A stretch of 39,688 nt of DNA. Source: Rhizoclosmatium globosum (lineage: Eukaryota > Chytridiomycota > Chytridiomycetes > Chytridiales > Chytriomycetaceae). Both the position numbers and the translations under genes were made by a program. Below are positions 31,776 through 39,688 of this stretch, in pieces; within the stretch, counting starts at the first letter, position 1, and every line of letters begins with the position of its first letter. The notes beneath the pieces were generated by a model. That model was not told the DNA's origin. It made no database searches and was given only the letters and a program-made list of their open reading frames with translations. The stretch covers positions 1-39,688 of the forward strand of contig MCGO01000287.1 in the NCBI GenBank assembly GCA_002104985.1, given 5' to 3'.

Positions 31776-32384
31776 ATGGTGAACATTCTCACTTCTGTCC
31801 TCCTTCTGGCCCAAGTTGCTTTTGCGGCTGACTATCGCTGTTGGTACAACCCAAGTACAACTGTACAAGGAGGAATCGCCCAGAACGGAAAGATCCCAAC
31901 CGTCAATATTCCAAACTGCATGACTTCGATTGGATGTGTTCCCTGCTCGAACGTGAATGACCAGTTGCGTAAGTTCAAGCAAGAGACAGCGTGCGGTTTC
32001 AAAAGGTACACACCTCAAGAAACAAAGTCCTTCCTCTTACAACCTTATTTGTATACTAGATCGTTCAGTGACGGCTGCTCCATGCCAGACCTTGATGTTG
32101 GCTTTGGATCACTCAAGACTTTCTGGAAGGAGGCTTGCATTCAGCATGATTTCTGTTACAGTGATGTCAGAAGTCCTTTGGCCAAGTCTCAGTGTGATGA
32201 TATTTTGGCGAAGGATATGCGTGCTCTTTGCCAAACTCTTGATTATGGGCCGTACGAAGCTTGTTTGCTTGCTCAAGCCACTGCAAAAGCCGTTTTGTCT
32301 GGTGCTTCTCAAGCGCAAGAAGCTTACGACTACGACCGCAAATATTGCGGCGCTAGACGTGAACCTTGGAATGGTAACAACTAA
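31776..32384 (+). CDS. Secreted phospholipase A2-like protein
   Basis: Single exon of 202 residues. The ATG at 31776 is chosen because MVNILTSVLLLAQVAFAA is a clean signal peptide and a TATA box lies 42 bp upstream. The catalytic core EACIQHDFCYSD has the His-Asp pair of the C-x-x-H-D-x-C motif found in fungal/bacterial-type secreted phospholipase A2 (PF09056-like), preceded by the Cys-rich FSDGCSMPDLDVGFGS loop. About ten cysteines suggest disulfide stabilisation. The family hydrolyses the sn-2 ester of phospholipids using Ca2+. Secretion for nutrient acquisition or membrane remodelling is inference. No introns, unlike most neighbours. Confidence 0.85.
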   Translation: MVNILTSVLLLAQVAFAADYRCWYNPSTTVQGGIAQNGKIPTVNIPNCMTSIGCVPCSNVNDQLRKFKQETACGFKRYTPQETKSFLLQPYLYTRSFSDGCSMPDLDVGFGSLKTFWKEACIQHDFCYSDVRSPLAKSQCDDILAKDMRALCQTLDYGPYEACLLAQATAKAVLSGASQAQEAYDYDRKYCGARREPWNGNN

Positions 32385-32996
32385 GGATCCTGTTAGCAAT
32401 TCTTGTGGACGTCTATATCTTACTAGAATAAAATCTTAAACTACATGGGAAGTTCATGACTTTCCAGTCAAACTTCCCTTATTTGACAAATTCTTCTTCT
32501 CTTGTATATTTGAAAAGAAGCTCTGTGACATATTTAAGAGACAATAACTTCTCGCATCAGAGTTTATTTATTATTTGTTGATCATGAAGTTAATGTACGA
32601 GTAACGGTTTTAGCCTGCTGCTTCTGGTATGGTGGCGTTCGGATACAAAGCGGTCATGCGTTTATCAGATGGCTTTAGAAGATTTTTGAATGGTGATCGG
32701 ATTCGCCAGATTAATTTGCAGCAGAATCGTCTATTCGGAAGTGCGCTTGTAAAGATTGTAAGCTTATTACTTATATGAAATTTGTGGTTATTTGCGGCGA
32801 TGAGAAGTAACTTCAGTGTTTGTACTCGCCCAGACTTTGAGTTCCGTTGTCGGCTTGTGCACCCACTGACCCATTTGCCTGACCTGCGCGTGATTGCGCG
32901 AAAGCGTCGCCACCTCCTCAACTTTGGCTATAAGTACCCGAGGTATGCACTCCTGTCCCTCACAAATCCACACCAGTGTCCTCAATAACTCTAAAA
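32385..32996 (+). other. intergenic, possible LRR-like relic
   Basis: Around 32630-32760 an open stretch reads DRIRQINLQQNRLFGSALVKI, reminiscent of one leucine-rich repeat, followed by a GTAAGC that could be a donor. No continuation was found. TATAAG at 32929-32934 probably serves the gene starting at 32997. Confidence 0.35.
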
Positions 32997-34051
32997 ATGA
33001 TCTTCACCCAAGCCGCTGTCCTTGCCTCCATTATTTCCTCCGCTTCCGCTTTCTACGCTCCACCTCACGTTGTCAAGCTCCAACAAGAAGCCGGTCTCGC
33101 CCCAGCTTCTGGTTCCGTCTTGACCTACGCTGGTGGAGCCGTTATCCCAAACGTTGAAGTCCACCCAATTTACTACGGCACTTTTGAATTCGGCACCCAA
33201 ATGTCCGCTTTCTACCAGGCCATCACAAACTCTGTGCAGTACGATATGCTTGCCCAATACAACACCCCAACCCAAAAGATTGGACGCGGTCGTTTCGTTC
33301 AAAGCCACGTCGTTACAGGTGGAAACGCCAACGATCCAACAACAATCGTGAAAGCCCTTCTCGATTCTGGTGCCGTTACTCCAAATGCAAACACGTACTT
33401 CCCAATCCACTTTGGCTCCGAATCTGACTCCGCCCTTGGAAACTGTCAACAGTTCTGTGCCTACCACGACGCCTTCTCCTACAATGGGTAGACGTGTACT
33501 ACGCTGTGAACCCACACTGTGGAAAGTCGTGCTGCGCTTCTGACGCGTTCCAATCTCTTTCCTGTGTTGCCTCTCATGAATTGGTTGAGGCTACCACGGA
33601 TGCCCACCCACCAAATGGCTGGACCGCTCCTTCTCTTCAAGGACAAGAGATTGGTGATATTTGTGTTGGCCAAGCCGGACAGATCACTGGCGCTGATGGA
33701 GTCACCTACGTCATCCAAAAGGAGTATTCCAACATTGACAGTGGTTGTGTTGTTGGCTCCAACCTTGTTCACGGCCCATCCACCACTACTGCTGCCGTCA
33801 AGACTACCACAACTGTTTCCCGTTATCAAGACTACACTCAAGGTGCTGTCAAGACTACAACGACTGCTGCAGTTGTTAAGACCACTACTCAGAAAGTTGT
33901 TACCACCACTGCTGCTGGTGGAAGTGGAACTGCTGCTGGTCAGTCTTGCAGCGCTTATGGAAGCTGGGCCTGCAGTAACTCTCTTGTCTGTAGCTATGGA
34001 GCCGGAAACAACTTGGTTTGGGTCCAAGTTGGCTCTGTTGCCTCTTGTTAA
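32997..34051 (+). CDS. Secreted EXORDIUM-like protein with CBM19-like chitin-binding tail
   Basis: Signal peptide MIFTQAAVLASIISSASAF. The body (VEVHPIYYGTFEFGT, GRGRFVQSHVVTGG, YFPIHFGSESDSA, then YYAVNPHCGKSCCASDAF) ends in SHELVEATTDAHPPNGW plus GQEIGDIC, a His-Glu-x-x-Glu arrangement like that of the PHI-1/EXORDIUM-type extracellular family. A Thr/Lys/Val linker (TTTAAVKTTTTV repeats) leads to SCSAYGSWACSNSLVCSYG, typical of CBM19 chitin-binding modules. Expected location is the cell wall or medium. The frame slips once at GGG 33486-33488, where a fourth G would join HDAFSYNG to VDVYYAV. TATAAG lies 63 bp upstream. About 350 residues after repair. The role in wall remodelling is inference. 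Confidence 0.8.
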
Positions 34052-34377
34052 GATTCTGGACATGTGGAAGATTTGAGGTTTGGGGTTTCTATGGAAGTTT
34101 ATGATTTAGAATTGGAGATTATCCTTGAATAAAGTAGTGGAAACAATATTTCACTATTTGGCAGAACTTTTCAACAGGAACATTGAGGAAGATTCAAGGA
34201 ATCCATTCCTCCAATAACAGTCATGTGTCTGTTTAAAGAAGCTGAAATATAGGGCAAATATGGAATTAGAATGAGAAGGAAGAACGTGCTGACTCTGGAA
34301 GCGAAAAAAACTCTTACATTCAACCATAATAATGGCGATAGATATTTGTAAAGATTCTTAAACCCCAAAACAACGAG
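34052..34377 (+). other. intergenic, nothing recognised
   Basis: Covers the 3' UTR of the CBM19-like gene and the upstream region of the next gene. AT-rich, no repeats noticed. Confidence 0.4.
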
Positions 34378-35198
34378 ATGCAGAAACGAGACATAGTAAA
34401 TGGAGTGATCATGGGGGTAGTGGGCTTCCTCGGAATAGTGGCTCTAGCGGTTGGAATGTATGTTGTGAAGAAGCGATTGGATCGACTGATACGACGCCTA
34501 TCGTTACCACAGCTGTATCATCCGTTGTCGCAAAGAAGAAGAGTGTGCGCGACATACTTGGTTTCAAGCAGATGTCTCAGTACGTAGTGGACTTCCGGTG
34601 TGGCAGAAGGGAAAGTGGAGGTGAGTTGACTCGTTAGGTGTTTGTGTCTGAGTACACCGTCCCCAGACTGGTCGGCGAGAGGGAATGGATCCAGGAAAAA
34701 GCCAATGACCAACACGCAAATGGAATCCGAAGATGAGGAATTGATGCTGAACCATCGCGGCTGTCGATATCCTCGGATGACTCAAACACTTCAACAACAG
34801 CAACAGCCAATTCTCCCATTCTTCCACGTCACAACTCCGATTGAAAGCACAGCGATTTCAAGCATCCACTCGCACGACTCATTCTACTGACTATGCAATT
34901 CCTACCAACAACTTTTCATACCCTCCAACTGCACTCAATTCAACACCCCCCGTTGCTGGAATGGCCCGCGTATTTGATCACGCAACTAGTTCAAAGGATG
35001 TAGCACCTCATTCGGCTGCTCCTGGCGCCGAAGCAGAGGTTTCTATGGATAATTACAGGATATTTAAATGACTTGATGGGAATGAATCGACCAACATCAA
35101 CCACCTCAAAACCAGCGATTATTCAGCTCGACGTTGTGGACGCTACAAGAAAGCCGTCAATTAATTCATTGAAGTCGAACCGCCCACAACGCCAGTAA
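34378..35198 (+). CDS. Putative single-pass membrane protein with disordered tail, frame-interrupted
   Basis: The start MQKRDIVNGVIMGVVGFLGI forms a signal-anchor helix (to YVVKKRLD). After a one-base slip near 34488 the frame continues TPIVTTAVSSVVAKKKSVRD, ILGFKQMSQYVVDF. A 47-nt GT...AG intron (about 34620-34666) is followed by low-complexity Ser/Thr/Asn-rich segments in changing frames (RLSISSDDSNTSTTATANS, YAIPTNNFSYPPTALNST). The coding-like end is GYLNDLMGMNRPTSTTS with a stop at 35196-35198. No family recognised. It may be an incomplete gene whose extracellular part is missing. Confidence 0.4.
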
Positions 35199-35242
35199 AT
35201 TGAGCTACAACATTCTTTAATTTTGTCCATTTATTTGTATAT

Positions 35243-38200
35243 TCAAATAGACTGTGTTATTTTGACTTCGAACTCTTTTGCTTTCTCTTTGCTTTCAAAC
35301 TCAAAGATTAGTCTTCGTTTCCCCATCACTTCACAACTTAAACCCAACTGGTAAGAAACTCCATCGACTGAACCAAGAATCGTCTCAAATGGCGGAGATA
35401 TTACAAACGCATTGTATTCAATCATCCCACGACAATCGAGAAAAGTCTTACTTCCGATGGAATACATCGTCACAACGACTCTGTTCCAAATCTTTGTCGC
35501 AGATTAAGATAAACAGACGAGCCCAGCTTGCGGTACTCTACTCGCTGAGCGAACTTGTTACCAACATATTTTCCTCCTTTAATCTTCTCTATTTACCATT
35601 ACTTGGAACTTTGAGCTCATTTCGATTACATCACAGGACCAGGACTCTGAATTGTTCCCGAAACTGTAGATCCTTGTTTCAGCATAGGTGTCATAGTTGG
35701 AAGTTCGCGCACGGCTTGCACGTTGATGGTGAACAAGATTCAGGACTGGAGTAAAAACACGTTGTTTTAACTGACCAAATTTCCTAACGATCACTGGTAC
35801 AAGACAGAGAAGCGTTAAAACCCATTGTAGAATGACCCGAATCATTATCGTTGTCTCAGAAAGTTCTGAGGAGGATTCAATCAGAGTAAGTATAATAGTT
35901 GCAAGTATAAAGCAGAGGGTTATAACTAAAATAAGGATGGAGTCATTGTGAGATGGTGCTACGTTTCGAGTCAAATATGCAATTACAAGAGTCAGAAATA
36001 TCAAAAAGGTGTGATAAACCCAAAGTAGTATTGAAGCATTCGATCCATTAGAAGTTTGACATATGTAAACATACTTGCTCAAAGCCTTTTGTGAGACTTT
36101 AGCAACTTTAAGGTTGGCATTATATGTCCAAGCAAGCAATATGGCAACTTCGGTCACAATAAGGCCAAATGCGATTGCTAGATACAGGATATCCGAAGTC
36201 CACAACTTTATCAAAACGCTTTTACTTGCGGTAGATTACTTGAACTCGAATGTTTTTGGCAAATAAACACGCCAAAGGCGACTACCAAATGAAAGTGGTG
36301 GAATCCAAGCTCTAACCAAACATGAAGTAACTGAAGCCCGTCCAAGGTAAAATGACATTGAAATAAAAGAGGTGATAGCAGCAAAATTAGTCATCAACCA
36401 GAAGGGAACGGTTCCCTTGAAAGATTCAAATGTTATCTTCTTGAAGTTGATTGGAAACAGGAATGTGCAGACAACAAGTCCGACAACCTGAAGGCGATTA
36501 CAAGACGCGCTTCTGAGCTTGGAACTTGTGACGATTACCTCAGTGGCATTCAGTAAAGAAGTCCATCCAAAGGCCGGTACAGATCCGTTGTAGAACTGAA
36601 ACACAAAGTCTTTCGTAATATAAGGGTATAAATTTTGAACATCAGAATCTGAAACAGCGAACGCCTTGTAGCCCAAATTTTCGTCTAAATCCATCCATAA
36701 CAAGATAAATATAAGGTGTCGCCAATGTCTCCAAATGATGTCAATTCGATTGGGTCGGCGTCCAAGACCTCGAAATCCCGTGCTCTTGAATGTTGTATAA
36801 TTTAAATGATCTTGCACGTTTGGTTTTCTCAAATCGGAAACGTTGAATCCCTTTTCGGTGATAATGTTGCTCAACCCATTGGCTAACACACCAACGCAGT
36901 CAAAAAATTGGAATGCGTTTGTTTGGATTCCAATGTCATTGGAGGTTACGTTAAATCTGTGATGGAATATTAGCGAAATAGATTCCTCAAAGTTTTGTAC
37001 CCATAAACTTGAGTGTGTATGTTGATGTTATCAGTAACCATGTTTTGCATCGAAGTCATATGATCTGACTGTGGTGCTCCCCATGCGGGCAAAATAAACC
37101 CCCGCAAGTACTTGTAATAATTAGCTCCATAAAGTTCAACAGGGTCGCTTTGGGACATAGGAAGATTGTAACCAAGCCAAACATAATCTGGTCCAACTGA
37201 TTGATTTCTACTGTACAAAAGGATTAAAAATTCGCTTCAGATACGACTAATTTACATGGCCAACGAAAAGTAAATGTCTGCAGTTGTTCCTGAAGGGGCG
37301 AGAATTATAATATATCGCGCGTCAACACGAGCCAGAGTCTGTGCGTACATATCCACTTCTGCTGCATTTACAGCAGCAGTACGATGCTGATAATCCCATT
37401 TCGCAAGAATTTGTATGTTTCCGGCATTTAATGCTTGAGTAATAGATGTACACACTTAATTTGAATCAGGTCAAAGAGTTTCCGATTATATCAACATACC
37501 GTCATGATAAAAGCATATGATTGCAACACGTCTTACGTTCCAGAGCTTGAGTATTGGTAATATCCCATACCGACCTGACTTACTGTTATTCGGGAGTTAG
37601 GAGAGCACCTATTACGAGGTTTAAATAACTCACATTGAAACATTTGAAAGAAGTATGGATAATTGTTTTTATCAAGAAGCTGATAGCTGACTTGAACAGG
37701 GCCACAATATGGAATTTTATGATACGAAATGATCGACGCATCAAAACTACAAACAGCGAGTACTTCAATTCAAGATTTTGTTTCATTCTTACTCACGGTT
37801 TATAGTAGTGTAATAATCACCCATCACAGCGGCCACGTCAGGATCGTCCACTATTTTCAGTCGCAGTCTTAACCATGGCAAAACCACCAGTACTGTCTTT
37901 TCTCGACATGTAGTTTGAATAGCGTTTGATTTTAATGGTCGTATTTGGCAGAATGTTTGGGATTATTGTTGATCCAATCCACCGCCATCTGCGCGCCATA
38001 GACATTCCAAAACCACCATGTTGTGATGTTACTGTCTCTAAGTTTTTAAAGCGCGTGAGATTGAGAGCGTCCCAAGAAGATTGAGTCACAAGTGTTGGTT
38101 GTACTTGAGCCCTTTTATTCTGTGGCGATATCAGAAATAAGCACAACCAAGTTACGGCGCGATGAGTATATCAAACGCAAAAGCTTACAGTCCGAAGGGC

Positions 38201-38250
38201 CCTATGATTGCGATTGTGATGCTTGATTGGTTCTTGGATGGTAGGGTCAT
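35243..38250 (-). CDS. Class C (metabotropic/GABA-B-like) receptor A with PH-like tail
   Basis: Minus strand, multi-exon. Ligand-binding region of the periplasmic-binding type: SSITIAIIGPFG, TSQHGGFGMSMARRWRWI, VDDPDVAAVMGDYYTTI, LKLWNVRRVAIICFYHD, DARYIIILAPSGTTADIYF, YVWLGYNLPMS. Seven-helix part: VVGLVVCTFLFPINF, the conserved SCLVRAWIPPLSFGSRLW, TSDILYLAIAFGLIVTE, AYLTRNVAPSHNDS, QWVLTLLCLVPVIVRKFG. The C-terminal about 110 residues (VEYRKLGSSVYLNL, MYSIGSKTFLDC, LIFEFESKEKAKEFEVKI) resemble a PH-like fold. Secure introns: 37211-37256, 36957-37000 and 36488-36538. Frame slips occur near 36240 and 36227 and elsewhere. No clear signal peptide precedes MTLPSKNQ, so the first exon may be missed. 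Function by family: ligand-gated G-protein signalling. A rearranged paralogue lies immediately upstream in transcription. Confidence 0.8.
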
Positions 38251-38361
38251 CTTTTTCGGAGATTTCCCAAGTGACAAAGTTGGTTAGAACTTAAACACTT
38301 GAATGCAGAAACGATTTTAATTTGGGTTCTTGGGATATTCCTATGAATATGGCAATGTGCT

Positions 38362-39688
38362 TTATTTGTTGCGCTTGCTCTCTGTCACGATCCTGATAAA
38401 CTTGTCTGCTTTCTCCTTATTATCAAAGTCGAAGAATGAGACTTTTCCCCCGCAGAATCACAGCTGAAGTCAAGGCACCATGCATCACCGCTCAAAGCTA
38501 TCAGATTACATATGTATGGAGGCGAAATCACAAAGGCCTTCTGTCTATTGAGTCCTTGACAGTCAAGAATTGTCTTTGTGCCTACTTTGTACACTCTGTC
38601 CCAAACCGTGACAATGGGGTCCAAATAAACTGTTCTTCCCTTTCGCAAAAGTTTAATCTTCTAGTGCCTTTTCTCTCCCAATATTTTCAGAGACCATAGA
38701 TTCCTGCTTGAGCATTGCGCCGTACTGACGCGTTGACGGTGAACCACAGTCAAAACTGGTGCTATAAAATATTGCTGAAATAGCCCAAATTTCCTGACAG
38801 CTGTTGGAACAAGGCATAGCAGCGTAAGAATCCATTGTGTTAAAACGCGGATAAGCAGTGTAGTTTCTGATACAAATGTTGTTGATTCAATCAGTGTGAT
38901 AATCACCATCCCAATTATGAAACAAAGTGATAACACCAGCATCAAAACCGACTCGTTATGCGTTGCAGCTACATTTCGGGTCAAGTATGCAATCGCAAGA
39001 ACCAACCCCATCATCAAAGCATGATATATCCAGAGCAAATCCAAGAATACTTTAGTGTTCAAGTTATCAAATGATTGACAAGAGTAGGCGTACTTGTTCA
39101 TGGATTTCTGTAAAACTTTTATGACTGTCACATTGGGTCCAACAAAGCGTAAAGCCACTTCAACAAATACAAGACCCAACGAAATTGCCAAATAGATTAT
39201 ATCCGAAGTCAATAGCTTGACCGCGTAAATCAAAAGAACCCGAACCTCTGTTGAGATTGGAATATTGACACCAAGCCAAACGTAGTCGGCTTCAACGGAA
39301 GTGTTCCGCCTTTTACAACTATTAGCCAAAACAAATTGATTAAAAGACTTGCATGACCAGTTGATAGTAGATGCTTGCAGACCGAGGATGATTATGTATT
39401 GTGCATCAGCTCTAGTGAGTTCATCACCTATTTGAATTACTTACGAAAGAAGGGCTGCTGTTATAATCTAAATGAAATACGATTTTGATGATGTGTTTGC
39501 GTCAAACACATCCACCAACATTGAATACACTTGAAACTGAATCAGTATTGGATCACATGAAAAACGAATAACAAACCATCATGAATGAAATGATTTCCAC
39601 TCGTTTAACGTTCCATAACTTCAGGATTTGATAATACTCTGCTCCAAATTGGCTCACTGAACACACCATTACGTAAGCACAGCTCAAC
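38362..39688 (-). CDS. Class C receptor-like paralogue B, internally deleted, 5' end beyond the window
   Basis: Paralogue of the receptor at 35243-38250. From the window edge: EYYQILKLWNVKRVEII (ligand-binding part), RADAQYIIILGLQA, an intron, then one continuous 222-codon frame (39329-38661) in which ADYVWLGVNIPIS runs directly into VRVLLIYAVKLLTSDIIYLA. In paralogue A these blocks are about 1 kb apart, with the rest of the binding domain and TM1-TM4 between them. The remainder (AYLTRNVAATHNESVLMLVL, QWILTLLCLVPTAVRKFG) matches TM5-TM7, and the PH-like tail is kept (YKVGTKTILDC, FDNKEKADKFIRIVTESK) with a one-base slip near 38430. It is therefore a shortened receptor or a decaying copy. Confidence 0.75.

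Noticed and set aside
32610..32921. 103-codon minus-strand frame and a plus-strand single LRR-like stretch
   Set aside because: Arg-rich antisense composition, and the LRR-like match is one repeat only with no continuing exons.

Overview
The window looks like nuclear DNA of a zoosporic, chytrid-type fungus. This is an inference. The evidence is many short spliceosomal introns (mostly 41-79 nt, GT...AG), a fungal Pmt4-type protein mannosyltransferase, a secreted protein with a CBM19-like chitin-binding tail, a type-7 coronin, and metabotropic (class C) receptors and a CUB/EGF/LRR receptor, families retained in chytrids and mostly lost in Dikarya. No rRNA, convincing tRNA, CRISPR array or intact transposon was seen.

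Layout. 1-3.9 kb: the tail of an unknown gene, then a large CUB/EGF/LRR/Cys-rich multi-pass receptor. 4.2-7.5 kb: two paralogous mitochondrial Bax-inhibitor-like (GHITM/TMBIM5) genes with a small orphan gene between them. 8.1-10.6 kb: a Cys-containing protein with a GPI-like tail and a six-helix membrane protein. 10.9-11.1 kb: remnant of a CCC1/VIT1 iron/manganese transporter broken by a 7-bp tandem expansion. 11.8-14.7 kb: intact nine-exon PMT4. 15.0-17.3 kb: an ankyrin plus septin/AIG1-like GTPase. 18.8-20.0 kb: an intronless nucleotidyltransferase-fold gene. The last two genes share a 25-bp element (24/25 identical) upstream. 20.2-24.5 kb, minus strand: a gamma-glutamylcyclotransferase-like protein and coronin-7. 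24.5-26.5 kb: gene-free, with two unrelated exact repeats both offset by 268 bp. 26.5-31.3 kb: a divergent pair, the spliceosomal CWC21/SRRM2-like gene and POL12 (DNA polymerase alpha B subunit), with start codons 39 bp apart. 31.7-35.2 kb: secreted phospholipase A2-like protein, EXORDIUM-like/CBM19 secreted protein, and a membrane-anchored disordered protein. 35.2-39.7 kb, minus strand: two tandem class C receptors with a PH-like C-terminal region. The second has lost TM1-4 and part of its ligand-binding region.

A cross-cutting observation concerns data quality or gene decay. Many conserved genes in this window are interrupted by single-base frame slips. Nearly all are repaired by adding one base, often in a short homopolymer. 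They cluster at about 22-24.3 kb (at least 12 in coronin) and 26.5-31 kb, with scattered cases elsewhere. PMT4, the GTPase, the nucleotidyltransferase and both GHITM genes are free of them. Splice sites and conserved residues around the slips are intact, so consensus deletion errors are the leading explanation. Coordinates of affected genes are whole spans including introns.

No complete new multi-gene system can be proven here. The best candidates are the GTPase/nucleotidyltransferase pair with the shared upstream element and the receptor pair with its rearranged second copy.
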